DNA of 5,984 nt, taken from Actinomycetota bacterium. Lineage in GTDB: Bacteria > Actinomycetota > Humimicrobiia > Humimicrobiales > Humimicrobiaceae. The notes beneath the pieces are model-generated. The model had not been told where the DNA came from. It searched no databases and was given only the letters and a program-made list of their open reading frames with translations. Below, in pieces: positions 1 through 5,485 of the stretch. Location: the NCBI GenBank assembly GCA_003155275.1, contig PMCC01000165.1:1-5984 (forward strand), given 5' to 3'. Positions within the stretch are counted from its first letter, which is position 1, and each line of letters starts with the position of its first letter. The translations under genes were made by a program, and so were the position numbers.

Positions 1-327
1 ACCGGGCTCGTGGTTTCCTGCCAGGATGAAAAATCCCAGCTGCAAAACAAGGAAAAAGCTTTCAAAATACTGCGTGCGCGCATTAAAGAAATTGAAGAAC
101 AGAAGCAGTCAGACGAGCAGACAAAAAACAGGCGGCTGCAGATAGGTACCGGAGACAGAAGTGAGAGGATAAGGACCTATAACTATCCACAGGTAAGGAT
201 AACCGACCACAGAATAAACTTAACTCTTTATAAGTTTGATGATATTCTTGAAGGCGGCCTGGAAGAGCTGATTGATTCGTTAAGGACCGCTGACGAAGAG
301 AAAAAATTGGAAAAGCTGGAAATTTAG
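1..327 (+). CDS. prfA: Peptide chain release factor 1 (RF1), C-terminal part, cut by left edge
   Basis: RF1 recognises UAA and UAG stop codons in the ribosomal A site and triggers peptidyl-tRNA hydrolysis. The reading frame is open from base 1 (codon ACC) and gives 108 residues before a TAG stop. A full RF1 is about 360 residues, so roughly the first 70% lies outside the window, including the GGQ loop, which in the family ends about 15 residues before this start. What is visible is the diagnostic RF1 tail: [17 protein letters not shown], the arginine-rich helix ILRARI, the stretch [16 protein letters not shown] and then RITDHRI, and a C-terminal [16 protein letters not shown] helix. The protein ends in a charged, Lys/Glu-rich tail. 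The GTG at base 10 is an internal valine and not a start. The stop overlaps the ribosome-binding site of prmC, whose product modifies this protein. RF2 is less likely because the RTYNYPQ/TDHR wording and the position next to prmC are typical of RF1. Confidence 0.96.
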   Translation, partial: TGLVVSCQDEKSQLQNKEKAFKILRARIKEIEEQKQSDEQTKNRRLQIGTGDRSERIRTYNYPQVRITDHRINLTLYKFDDILEGGLEELIDSLRTADEEKKLEKLEI

Positions 328-330
328 GAG
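326..330 (+). promoter_or_regulatory. Shine-Dalgarno site of prmC overlapping the prfA stop
   Basis: AGGAG shares its first two bases with the prfA TAG stop (325-327) and lies 8 bases before the TTG at 339. This decides the non-ATG start of prmC and suggests translational coupling: ribosomes finishing prfA are placed to start prmC. Confidence 0.8.
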
Positions 331-338
331 CTTTTTTA

Positions 339-1523
339 TTGCAGGACATCAAAAAAATATGGGACGTTAAAAGCCTCCTCAATTGGTCATTGGAGTATCT
401 GACTGCAAAAGGTATAAATCAGCCTAAATTATCTTCCGAACTGCTTCTTGCTGATGCTTTAAATTTTACAAGGATGCAGATATATCTTAATTTTAACCAC
501 AGGCCCACAGAAAAAGAACTCGCGAAATTTAAGGGATATATCTTAAAACGGGTCGGGGGTATGCCTATCCAATATATACTTCAGAAGGCATTCTTCAGGA
601 ACCTGGAACTTTATGTTGATGAAAATGTTTTGATACCCAGGCCTGAAACCGAGCTTTTGGTTGACAGGGTTTTAAACATCATGGCAGATATTGTCAGGGA
701 GAATGCGGCCGGGTTTGGAGATTTTTCCGGCAAAGATATTCCGGAGATAGGGTTGAATATTCTGGAGATAGGCACAGGCAGCGGAGCTATTGCGCTTAGT
801 TTGATCAAAGAAGCCAAACCATTTATAGCCAAGTCATTAGTCGATGCGCAAAAAAGTGGATTAAATAAATTATCAAGCCTGGAAAATGAGCCGGCTGGCA
901 GTCAACTGGATGAGGATGGTTCTTCTGCCGGTTCCGATGGCCTCCGGCCAAGCGGCCCCGCTGATGGATCCAAGCCAGGCTGCATCAGGTCTTTTAATGC
1001 CTTGCAGGCAACTGAGATCTCATCTTTTCTAAAATTAAAGTTAACTGCAACAGAAAAAAGCCAGGCAGCTCTTAAAGTGGCGCTGAGAAATGCAAAGGAT
1101 CTGCTGACGGAAGAAGAAATGCACGATGCAGATTTTATTGAGGCTGATATAATCCCTTCCGAAAATTCCCCCTATATAAGTGAATTTAAAGGAAAAATAA
1201 ATATTGTTGTTTCAAATCCACCATACATATCTGAAAAGAATTATAGCAGCCTGCCCGAAGAGGTGCGGGATTATGAGCCAAAGTGTGCCCTTCTTGCCGG
1301 TAAAACCGGCCTTGAGATATACAAAAAAATACTGGAAGAGACGCTTGGCCTTTGTGCCGGCGGCAACTCCTTTTTTGTCTTTGAGATCGATCCGCATGTA
1401 AGCCCCATCCTGCAAAAATACATTAAAGAAAGCATAGGGACAGGTCCGGAAAAAGGCCCTGGAAATATAGAAATATATAAAGATTATAATCAGCTGGACA
1501 GGATAATGGTCATAAAAATCTAA
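339..1523 (+). CDS. prmC: Release factor glutamine methyltransferase PrmC (HemK), with extra internal segment
   Basis: PrmC is a cytosolic SAM-dependent enzyme that N5-methylates the glutamine of the GGQ motif in RF1 and RF2, raising termination efficiency. The N-terminal helical release-factor-binding domain covers about residues 1-90. The methyltransferase domain shows IPRPETE (99-105), the SAM loop LEIGTGSGAIAL (142-153), an acidic residue E239 ending the second strand (TATE), an EAD segment (268-270) and the catalytic NPPY (293-296) that binds the target glutamine. The TTG start is supported by AGGAG 8 bases upstream; no ATG gives a complete N-terminal domain. At 394 residues it is over 100 longer than usual. 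Most of the excess is residues ~162-231, a Gly/Ser/Pro/Asp-rich stretch between the SAM loop helix and strand 2, with a smaller excess at ~118-138. All catalytic motifs remain, so activity is expected. It directly follows prfA, its substrate's gene. Confidence 0.95.
   Translation: MQDIKKIWDVKSLLNWSLEYLTAKGINQPKLSSELLLADALNFTRMQIYLNFNHRPTEKELAKFKGYILKRVGGMPIQYILQKAFFRNLELYVDENVLIPRPETELLVDRVLNIMADIVRENAAGFGDFSGKDIPEIGLNILEIGTGSGAIALSLIKEAKPFIAKSLVDAQKSGLNKLSSLENEPAGSQLDEDGSSAGSDGLRPSGPADGSKPGCIRSFNALQATEISSFLKLKLTATEKSQAALKVALRNAKDLLTEEEMHDADFIEADIIPSENSPYISEFKGKINIVVSNPPYISEKNYSSLPEEVRDYEPKCALLAGKTGLEIYKKILEETLGLCAGGNSFFVFEIDPHVSPILQKYIKESIGTGPEKGPGNIEIYKDYNQLDRIMVIKI
738..779 (+). repeat. 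Two 21-bp in-frame tandem copies at the PrmC SAM-loop strand
   Basis: Units 738-758 and 759-779 encode IPEIGLN and ILEIGTG (residues 134-140 and 141-147). The first 14 bases of the units match at 13 positions; the last 7 do not. The second unit forms the canonical first strand of the SAM site, so the first looks like a diverged duplicate in the linker before it. Chance resemblance of two hydrophobic heptads is possible. Confidence 0.45.
822..1029 (+). other. Family-atypical in-frame insertion within prmC
   Basis: This codes for residues ~162-231 of PrmC. The family normally passes from the helix after the SAM loop (here ending EAKP) almost directly to strand 2 (here LKLTATE, 233-239). Here about 70 residues intervene, rich in Ser, Gly, Pro, Asp and Glu in the middle and probably disordered. 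Bases 901-990 hold 56 G or C out of 90, clearly richer than the surrounding AT-rich coding sequence. They include the perfect inverted repeat TGGCC-TCC-GGCCA at 938-950. The boundaries are set by comparison with remembered family members and are good to about 5 residues. Confidence 0.7.
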
Positions 1524-1535
1524 AGGTTTATGTGT

Positions 1536-1564
1536 TTGAGTTTTATTTTCAATAATGCTACTAT
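1536..1564 (+). promoter_or_regulatory. Candidate sigma-70-type promoter of the permease gene
   Basis: In the 75-bp gap after prmC there is TTGAGT (1536-1541), a 17-base spacer, and TACTAT (1559-1564) preceded by TGC, an extended -10 element. Transcription would start near 1571, leaving a leader of about 28 bases. Spacing and both boxes fit the housekeeping sigma consensus well, so the permease can be expressed apart from prfA-prmC. No terminator hairpin is seen between prmC and this promoter, so read-through is also possible. Confidence 0.5.
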
Positions 1565-1585
1565 GCTAACAAGTTTTTAATCCGC

Positions 1586-1593
1586 GGGAGGGG
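1586..1593 (+). promoter_or_regulatory. Strong Shine-Dalgarno site of the permease
   Basis: GGGAGGGG ends 5 bases before the ATG at 1599 and fixes that start. Confidence 0.8.
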
Positions 1594-1598
1594 TAAAA

Positions 1599-2903
1599 AT
1601 GAACAACACGATAGTTGCCCTGGTGATTTTTGTCCTGACTTATATTGCTATAATCACCGAAAAAGTCAACAGGACAGTAGTTGCATTTGCAGGCGGCCTG
1701 GCTTTAATACTTTTCAAGATCTTCACATTAAATGATGCCATATCATTTGTAAGTTGGGAAACCATCGGACTGTTGTTCGGGATGTTTATAATAGTAACCG
1801 CACTTTCACTTGCCGGATTCTTTACATATCTTGCGCTTAAAATAGCAAAGTGGCTCAAATATTCGCCTACACGCATATTTATTTTTTTCCCGATAGTCAC
1901 CTTCTTTCTGGCCGCATTTATGGACAGCATAACCGTAATGCTGTTTTTTACTGCCCTTACTTTTGAACTTTGCAGGATGCTTGAAATCGATGCTGCACCG
2001 CTTGTTATAACTGAAGTCTGTATGGCAAACATCGGAGGCTCTGCAACTCTGGTAGGTGACCCGCCAAATGTCATTCTTGGCTTAAAACTTGGATTCTATT
2101 TTAACGATTTTGTCATTCATAACGGCCCAATAGCGCTTCTTGCGGGAGCAGCCTGCCTGTTTTACTGTTTTGCCGTTTCGCGAAAATCCCTGATACCCAA
2201 AGTCGGCATCTCCAAACGGGAGCTTAAGAAAATGAAACCCGAAGAAGCCATAACAGACAAAAGGCAGCTTATTGCAGGGCTTTGCGCTTTTGGGGTTGCA
2301 GTCCTGCTTCTTATCATACATACATACATTGAAAGATTTTTTCATTATCCGCTGACTGTTCCACTTGCCGCAATGGTACCTGCATTTATTATGCTGATAT
2401 TTTTGGGCAAAAAAAGCGGGGAAGTAATAATCAAGGTGGACTATGAAGTAATATTATTTTTTATCGGGCTTTTTGTGGTGGTAGGAGGGCTTGAGCATAC
2501 CGGGGCAATAAAAATATTTGCGCAGTTTGTAACGGATGCATTCCGGAATAATCATATGGGGCTTATAAGTACGCTTCTCTGGACCTCCGGTTTTGCAAGC
2601 GGAATAATAGATAATGTGCCATTTGCGCTCTCCATGGCATATGTGCTTGATAATATTGTTAAGTTTGCAGGAGTGCCTGCACTTGCAATCATGGTTTGGG
2701 CCACATCGCTTGGTACGGATATTGGAGGCAATTTCACCCCAATAGGAGCCTCTGCAAATGTAGTTGCATATAGCACAATGGAACGAAAGGGACATGTTAT
2801 CGGGTGGGGAAGATGGTTAAAGCTTGCCGTACCGGCGACTTTTATTTCACTGATAATCTGTAACCTTGCATTATGGGTAAAATATGCGATAGGATTTTAT
2901 TGA
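1599..2903 (+). CDS. ArsB/NhaD-superfamily (CitMHS-like, SLC13-type) ion permease
   Basis: This is an inner-membrane secondary transporter of the ion-transporter superfamily that includes ArsB (arsenite), NhaD (Na+/H+) and the P-protein group. The 434 residues are almost wholly hydrophobic, with about 10-12 membrane segments and a charged cytosolic-type loop near 195-222. The two inverted halves carry matching signatures. The first half has AAFMDSITVML (105-115) and GGSATLVGDPPNVI (146-159). The second half has SGIIDNVPFAL (334-344) and GGNFTPIGASANVV (376-389). These re-entrant loop motifs mark the substrate site of the family. Length (about 430) and order are normal, so the protein looks intact. 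The start is set by GGGAGGGG 5 bases before the ATG. The substrate cannot be read from the sequence: no arsR, arsC or arsA lies beside it, so arsenite export is not supported by context, and Na+/H+ exchange or organic anion transport are equally open. Confidence 0.9.
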   Translation: MNNTIVALVIFVLTYIAIITEKVNRTVVAFAGGLALILFKIFTLNDAISFVSWETIGLLFGMFIIVTALSLAGFFTYLALKIAKWLKYSPTRIFIFFPIVTFFLAAFMDSITVMLFFTALTFELCRMLEIDAAPLVITEVCMANIGGSATLVGDPPNVILGLKLGFYFNDFVIHNGPIALLAGAACLFYCFAVSRKSLIPKVGISKRELKKMKPEEAITDKRQLIAGLCAFGVAVLLLIIHTYIERFFHYPLTVPLAAMVPAFIMLIFLGKKSGEVIIKVDYEVILFFIGLFVVVGGLEHTGAIKIFAQFVTDAFRNNHMGLISTLLWTSGFASGIIDNVPFALSMAYVLDNIVKFAGVPALAIMVWATSLGTDIGGNFTPIGASANVVAYSTMERKGHVIGWGRWLKLAVPATFISLIICNLALWVKYAIGFY

Positions 2904-3104
2904 TACATTGGCTGTCACTTTAGCACTGTAAATTTTATAGAGAATCCGCTTCATACGGTATCTGCGGTCATCACCATGCAATCAATAACATATCATTGTT
3001 GCAATCCGTCAGTCAACATGTGCAGCACTTCAGCAGAACACATTCATTTACAGAAGCACAAATTTACCTGCACAAATACTCATTCAACTCCATAATAATG
3101 TATA
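2904..3104. other. Intergenic gap between convergent genes
   Basis: This is 201 bp between the stops of the permease (plus) and glyA (minus). No open frame with a ribosome site is seen. No hairpin followed by a T-run is seen for either direction. The best dyads are weak: CCGC/GCGG (2946-2949, 2964-2967, 14-base loop) and ATGTA-TAT-TACAT (3098-3110), which overlaps the glyA stop. An 8-base direct repeat, GCACAAAT, occurs at 3056 and 3070. The gap marks the junction of the two opposed gene blocks. Confidence 0.6.
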
Positions 3105-4367
3105 TTACATATCAGCATAAACCGGGAAATCTTGTGCGAGTTTTTTGACTCTATTGGCAAGATCTGCAATTGCCGTTTTGTCTTCCCTGTTCTTTAAGGC
3201 AAAGGTTATAAATTCACCTATCTTATGCATTTCTTTTACACCCATACCGCGTGTTGTTGCAGCCGGAGTGCCTATTCTTATCCCGCTTGTTATGTTGGGA
3301 TTTAATGTGTCATAAGGTATTACATTTTTATTGAGTATTATACCTGCTGATGCCAGCGTGTCCGATGCCTCATAGCCGGTCATTCCCATGTTGGTCAGGT
3401 CAACAAGGAAAAGGTGGTTGTCGGTTCCGCCGGAGACAATCCTAAATCCACGGTCTTTAAGATTAGCGCATAGAACTTTGGAATTTTCTACAACTCTTCT
3501 TGCATATTCTTTAAATAAAGGCTGTAATGCTTCATTGAAGCAGACTGCTTTTGCGGCAACTGTATTCATTAGCGGCCCTCCCTGAATCCCGGGGAATACC
3601 GATTTATTTATCATTCCCGAATATTTCTTGTCCGCAATAATAAGACCGCCTCTCGGACCTCTCAAAGTTTTATGGGTTGTTGCAGTCGTAAAGTCTGCAA
3701 TGCCTACTGATGTAGGATGTACGCCTCCCGCAATGAGACCTGCAACATGGGCAATATCAGCCATTAGGAAAGCCCCGACCTCATCTGCTATTTCCCTGAA
3801 TTTCGTATAATCGATTATTCTTGAATAGGAGCTCGCGCCGGCAATTATAAGTTTTGGCCTTGCTATCCATGCAATCTTTTTAACATTTTCATAATCTATC
3901 ATTTCTGTCTCTGGGTCAACGCTGTAAGTAAATACTTCAAAATATTTTCCGGTCAGGTTCTGTTTATGGCCATGCGAGAGATGTCCGCCATCACGAAGGT
4001 TCATGCTTAAAATATGGTCATTGCAATTTAAGGTCCCCAAAAATACAGCAGTATTTGCCTGCACTCCGCTGTGCGGCTGAACATTGCAGAAGTTGGAATT
4101 AAAAAGTTCATTGCATCTTTTTATTGCCAGGTCCTCAATTTCATCATAAATCTGGCAGCCCTCATAATATCTGTCCCCCGGATAGCCTTCAGCATATTTA
4201 TTTGTCAATACTGACCCTGTTGCTCGCATTACTTCCATAGAAGTATAGTTTTCTGATGCGATCAGGACGATCTGGTTCCTCTGTCTGTCAAGCTCTTTTG
4301 CGATTAATTTTTGAATCTGGATATCCGGAATTTCAGCCTGAGCAGGATTATCTTTATTCTTAATCAA
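3105..4367 (-). CDS. glyA: Serine hydroxymethyltransferase
   Basis: GlyA is a cytosolic PLP enzyme that converts serine plus tetrahydrofolate to glycine plus 5,10-methylene-tetrahydrofolate, the main one-carbon source for purines, thymidylate and methionine. The 420 residues match the usual ~415-420. Visible hallmarks are IASENYTS (37-44), NKYAEGYPGDRYYEG (56-70), QPHSGVQAN (97-105), the PLP-contacting D204 and H207 in MADIAHVAG, the Schiff-base lysine K233 in TTHKTLRGPRGG, the NHLFLVDL stretch (317-324), and R364 in SGIRIGTPA, which binds the substrate carboxylate. The start is a TTG at 4367, chosen because AGGGGG lies 6 bases upstream and the first ATG inside the frame would remove the conserved N-terminal residues. 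It is last in the minus-strand order Sua5/TsaC, YwlE-like phosphatase, glyA, but 195 bp separate it from the phosphatase, with a candidate promoter and repeats between. Nothing suggests damage. Confidence 0.97.
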   Translation of the reverse strand: MIKNKDNPAQAEIPDIQIQKLIAKELDRQRNQIVLIASENYTSMEVMRATGSVLTNKYAEGYPGDRYYEGCQIYDEIEDLAIKRCNELFNSNFCNVQPHSGVQANTAVFLGTLNCNDHILSMNLRDGGHLSHGHKQNLTGKYFEVFTYSVDPETEMIDYENVKKIAWIARPKLIIAGASSYSRIIDYTKFREIADEVGAFLMADIAHVAGLIAGGVHPTSVGIADFTTATTHKTLRGPRGGLIIADKKYSGMINKSVFPGIQGGPLMNTVAAKAVCFNEALQPLFKEYARRVVENSKVLCANLKDRGFRIVSGGTDNHLFLVDLTNMGMTGYEASDTLASAGIILNKNVIPYDTLNPNITSGIRIGTPAATTRGMGVKEMHKIGEFITFALKNREDKTAIADLANRVKKLAQDFPVYADM

Positions 4368-4373
4368 AGCTTT

Positions 4374-4379
4374 CCCCCT
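4374..4379 (-). promoter_or_regulatory. Shine-Dalgarno site of glyA
   Basis: On the minus strand AGGGGG ends 6 bases before the TTG start at 4367. It is the main reason for accepting the TTG. Confidence 0.75.
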
Positions 4380-4401
4380 TTTAAAAAAAATAAAAGACTA
4401 T

Positions 4402-4431
4402 AAAATATTTAATATCCCGTTATTTAGACAA
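4402..4431 (-). promoter_or_regulatory. Candidate glyA promoter
   Basis: Reading the minus strand, TTGTCT (4426-4431) is followed after 18 bases by TATTTT (4402-4407), giving a start near 4395 and a leader of about 27 bases. The -35 box is the edge of the first 44-bp repeat (AGACAA on the plus strand). The region is very AT-rich, so boxes like these arise easily by chance. No glycine riboswitch or T-box is visible in so short a leader. Confidence 0.3.
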
Positions 4432-4557
4432 TATATGAGTGCAAAACCTGCTTAAAATCCTTAGCATAAAGACAACAAGTGTGAGCAGACTCTGCTTAAA
4501 ATATTTAACAAAAAGATAATATTTGAGTGCAAACCCTGATTAAAATAATTAACAAAA
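4426..4557. repeat. Three tandem 44-bp degenerate repeats upstream of glyA
   Basis: Units are 4426-4469, 4470-4513 and 4514-4557, with an exact 44-bp period and no gaps. Hand alignment gives 36/44 identity for units 1 and 3, 32/44 for 1 and 2, and 34/44 for 2 and 3. Conserved parts on the plus strand are AGA(C/T)AA at the left edge, then a GCA-N5-TG(C/A) core, then TTAAAAT and a TTA(A/G)CA block. In unit 2 the core is the full dyad AGCAGA-C-TCTGCT (4484-4496). The array starts at the candidate glyA -35 box and ends 5 bases before the phosphatase stop codon. It lies between the genes and does not look coding. A set of binding sites for a repressor is one reading; a decayed tandem duplication is another. 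Confidence 0.75.
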
Positions 4558-4562
4558 AACAG

Positions 4563-5288
4563 TTAACTGAACAAATAGTCAAAAATAGTTATTATACTTT
4601 CTTTTATTATCTTTGCAACCTGGATATAAATATCAACCGACCTTCCATATGGGTCCTCAATATCGATAATTGGTGGTTTAACGATTTCCATTGATGCTGT
4701 ATTTTTTAAGACAAGTATCCGGTGAAATATTTTTGCCTGGAAGCTTAAACCGGTTTCGGCTTTTTGAGTTTTTAATAAATCTGTCAATATATTTTTTACA
4801 TGGGGATTACCTATTTCATTATTTATGTCTCTTTCCAAACAATCCCGTTTAAATATATCTTCAGATTGCAGGTACAGCACTAGATTTGACAATTCAAGAA
4901 GATTAAATATTTTTTTTGGGTCGGCGTCTGCAAAGTTTGAGAGTATGTTTCTTTTATGTGTGGTTGCCATGGTGATAAGCGCATCAGAGTTCAGTATTGT
5001 TTTAATGTCCAGCGCTTTGGGTTTAAAATAAATTTTTGGTACTTCAAATAAATCCAGTACACGATAAGTATTTTGAGGAACATTAGTTAATAATACATCC
5101 GTTCCTGCGCTTCCTATACTTAAAATCTCTTTTAATTCCGGTTTTTTTTTGAAGTAAACCGTCTTTAAAAGATTTGCGGCAAAAGCTTCAGCAATATAAC
5201 TTCTGCAGGTATTTCCGGTGCAGATAAAATTTAGATTTATTACTCGGGGCATTATAATTTTTTTTTCCGTTTTTTTAATTTCTTCCAT
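4563..5288 (-). CDS. ywlE: Low-molecular-weight phosphatase, YwlE-like (putative protein-arginine phosphatase), with insertion
   Basis: The family hydrolyses phosphate from protein phospho-residues through a cysteine nucleophile. The P-loop is CTGNTCRS (residues 23-30): nucleophile C23, phosphate-binding R29. The general acid is D212 in DPYGRSVDIY, very close to the DPFGGSIDIY of B. subtilis YwlE. The Thr at P-loop position 5 (T27) is the residue linked to phosphoarginine preference in YwlE, where tyrosine phosphatases usually have Ile. SIGSAGT (57-63) and the SDALITMATTHK segment (101-112) also fit. At 241 residues it is far longer than the usual ~150. About 68 residues (~136-203) are added between the FNLLEL strand and the DP loop, and the N-terminus has about 12 extra. 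The ATG at 5288 has no good ribosome site; an internal ATG at 5252 (residue 13) would give a more typical N-terminus. Its place between a Sua5-type gene and glyA matches ywlE. The kinase partner McsB is not in this window. Confidence 0.85.
   Translation of the reverse strand: MEEIKKTEKKIIMPRVINLNFICTGNTCRSYIAEAFAANLLKTVYFKKKPELKEILSIGSAGTDVLLTNVPQNTYRVLDLFEVPKIYFKPKALDIKTILNSDALITMATTHKRNILSNFADADPKKIFNLLELSNLVLYLQSEDIFKRDCLERDINNEIGNPHVKNILTDLLKTQKAETGLSFQAKIFHRILVLKNTASMEIVKPPIIDIEDPYGRSVDIYIQVAKIIKESIITIFDYLFS
4680..4883 (-). other. Family-atypical insertion within the YwlE-like phosphatase
   Basis: This codes for residues ~136-203. Typical family members have about 10-12 residues between the strand corresponding to FNLLEL and the DP acid loop; here nearly 80 lie between. 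The extra stretch is rich in Lys, Glu, Asn, Leu and Ile, without low complexity, and looks mostly helical. It is not GC-shifted, unlike the prmC insert. It sits beside the active-site rim, where it could act as a lid or a substrate-docking part (inference). Confidence 0.65.
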
Positions 5289-5415
5289 ATATTTTAAGTA
5301 TCGTCCTGCCTTATTTTCCTTTATCCTTTTTTATAAAAATTTATTAAATGCATAATCTTGCACATATTTTTTCAGCAACCTCCCGAATTTTCGCAGCAGT
5401 TGCATATATTTTTAT

Positions 5416-5456
5416 ATTTTACCACATCTCATAGTTTAAAATGGCTCGGCAGACAA
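5416..5456 (-). promoter_or_regulatory. Candidate promoter region of the phosphatase gene
   Basis: In the 197-bp gap after the Sua5/TsaC stop, the minus strand shows TTGTCT (5451-5456), 17 bases, then TATGAG (5428-5433). A better -10 of extended type, TGG-TAAAAT (5416-5424), lies just downstream. Either would drive the phosphatase with a leader longer than 100 bases. The TTGTCT hexamer is the same as the one proposed for glyA. No terminator for the upstream gene is visible. Confidence 0.3.
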
Positions 5457-5485
5457 TCTCTTTTTAAGGACAGGCCTTCATTGCC

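Noticed and set aside
83..382. Minus-strand open frame across the prfA/prmC junction
   Set aside because: It overlaps two recognised genes and their coupling site; no features of a real protein.
1640..2074. Long open frame (144 codons) on the minus strand opposite the permease
   Set aside because: It lies wholly inside the well-supported permease gene, has no family features and no ribosome site; it is a shadow of the coding bias of the plus strand.
2454..2795. Minus-strand open frame of 113 codons opposite the permease C-terminal half
   Set aside because: Cys/His/Lys-rich translation without any recognisable domain, opposite conserved transporter motifs; a shadow frame.
2946..2967. CCGC/GCGG inverted repeat as a terminator between the convergent genes
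   Set aside because: Only 4 base pairs with a 14-base loop and no T-run on either strand.
3056..3077. Repeated GCACAAAT words (14-bp spacing) as a repeat array or attachment site
   Set aside because: Only two 8-base copies in AT-rich DNA; expected by chance and without a third copy or a mobile gene nearby.
4426..4557. The 44-bp repeats as a CRISPR array
   Set aside because: The units are adjacent and degenerate throughout, with no unique spacers between conserved repeats, and no cas gene is near.
5251..5280. A-rich runs at the phosphatase start as a frameshift site or sequencing error
   Set aside because: The frame reads cleanly through to the P-loop; although the start is uncertain, nothing in the sequence requires a frameshift.
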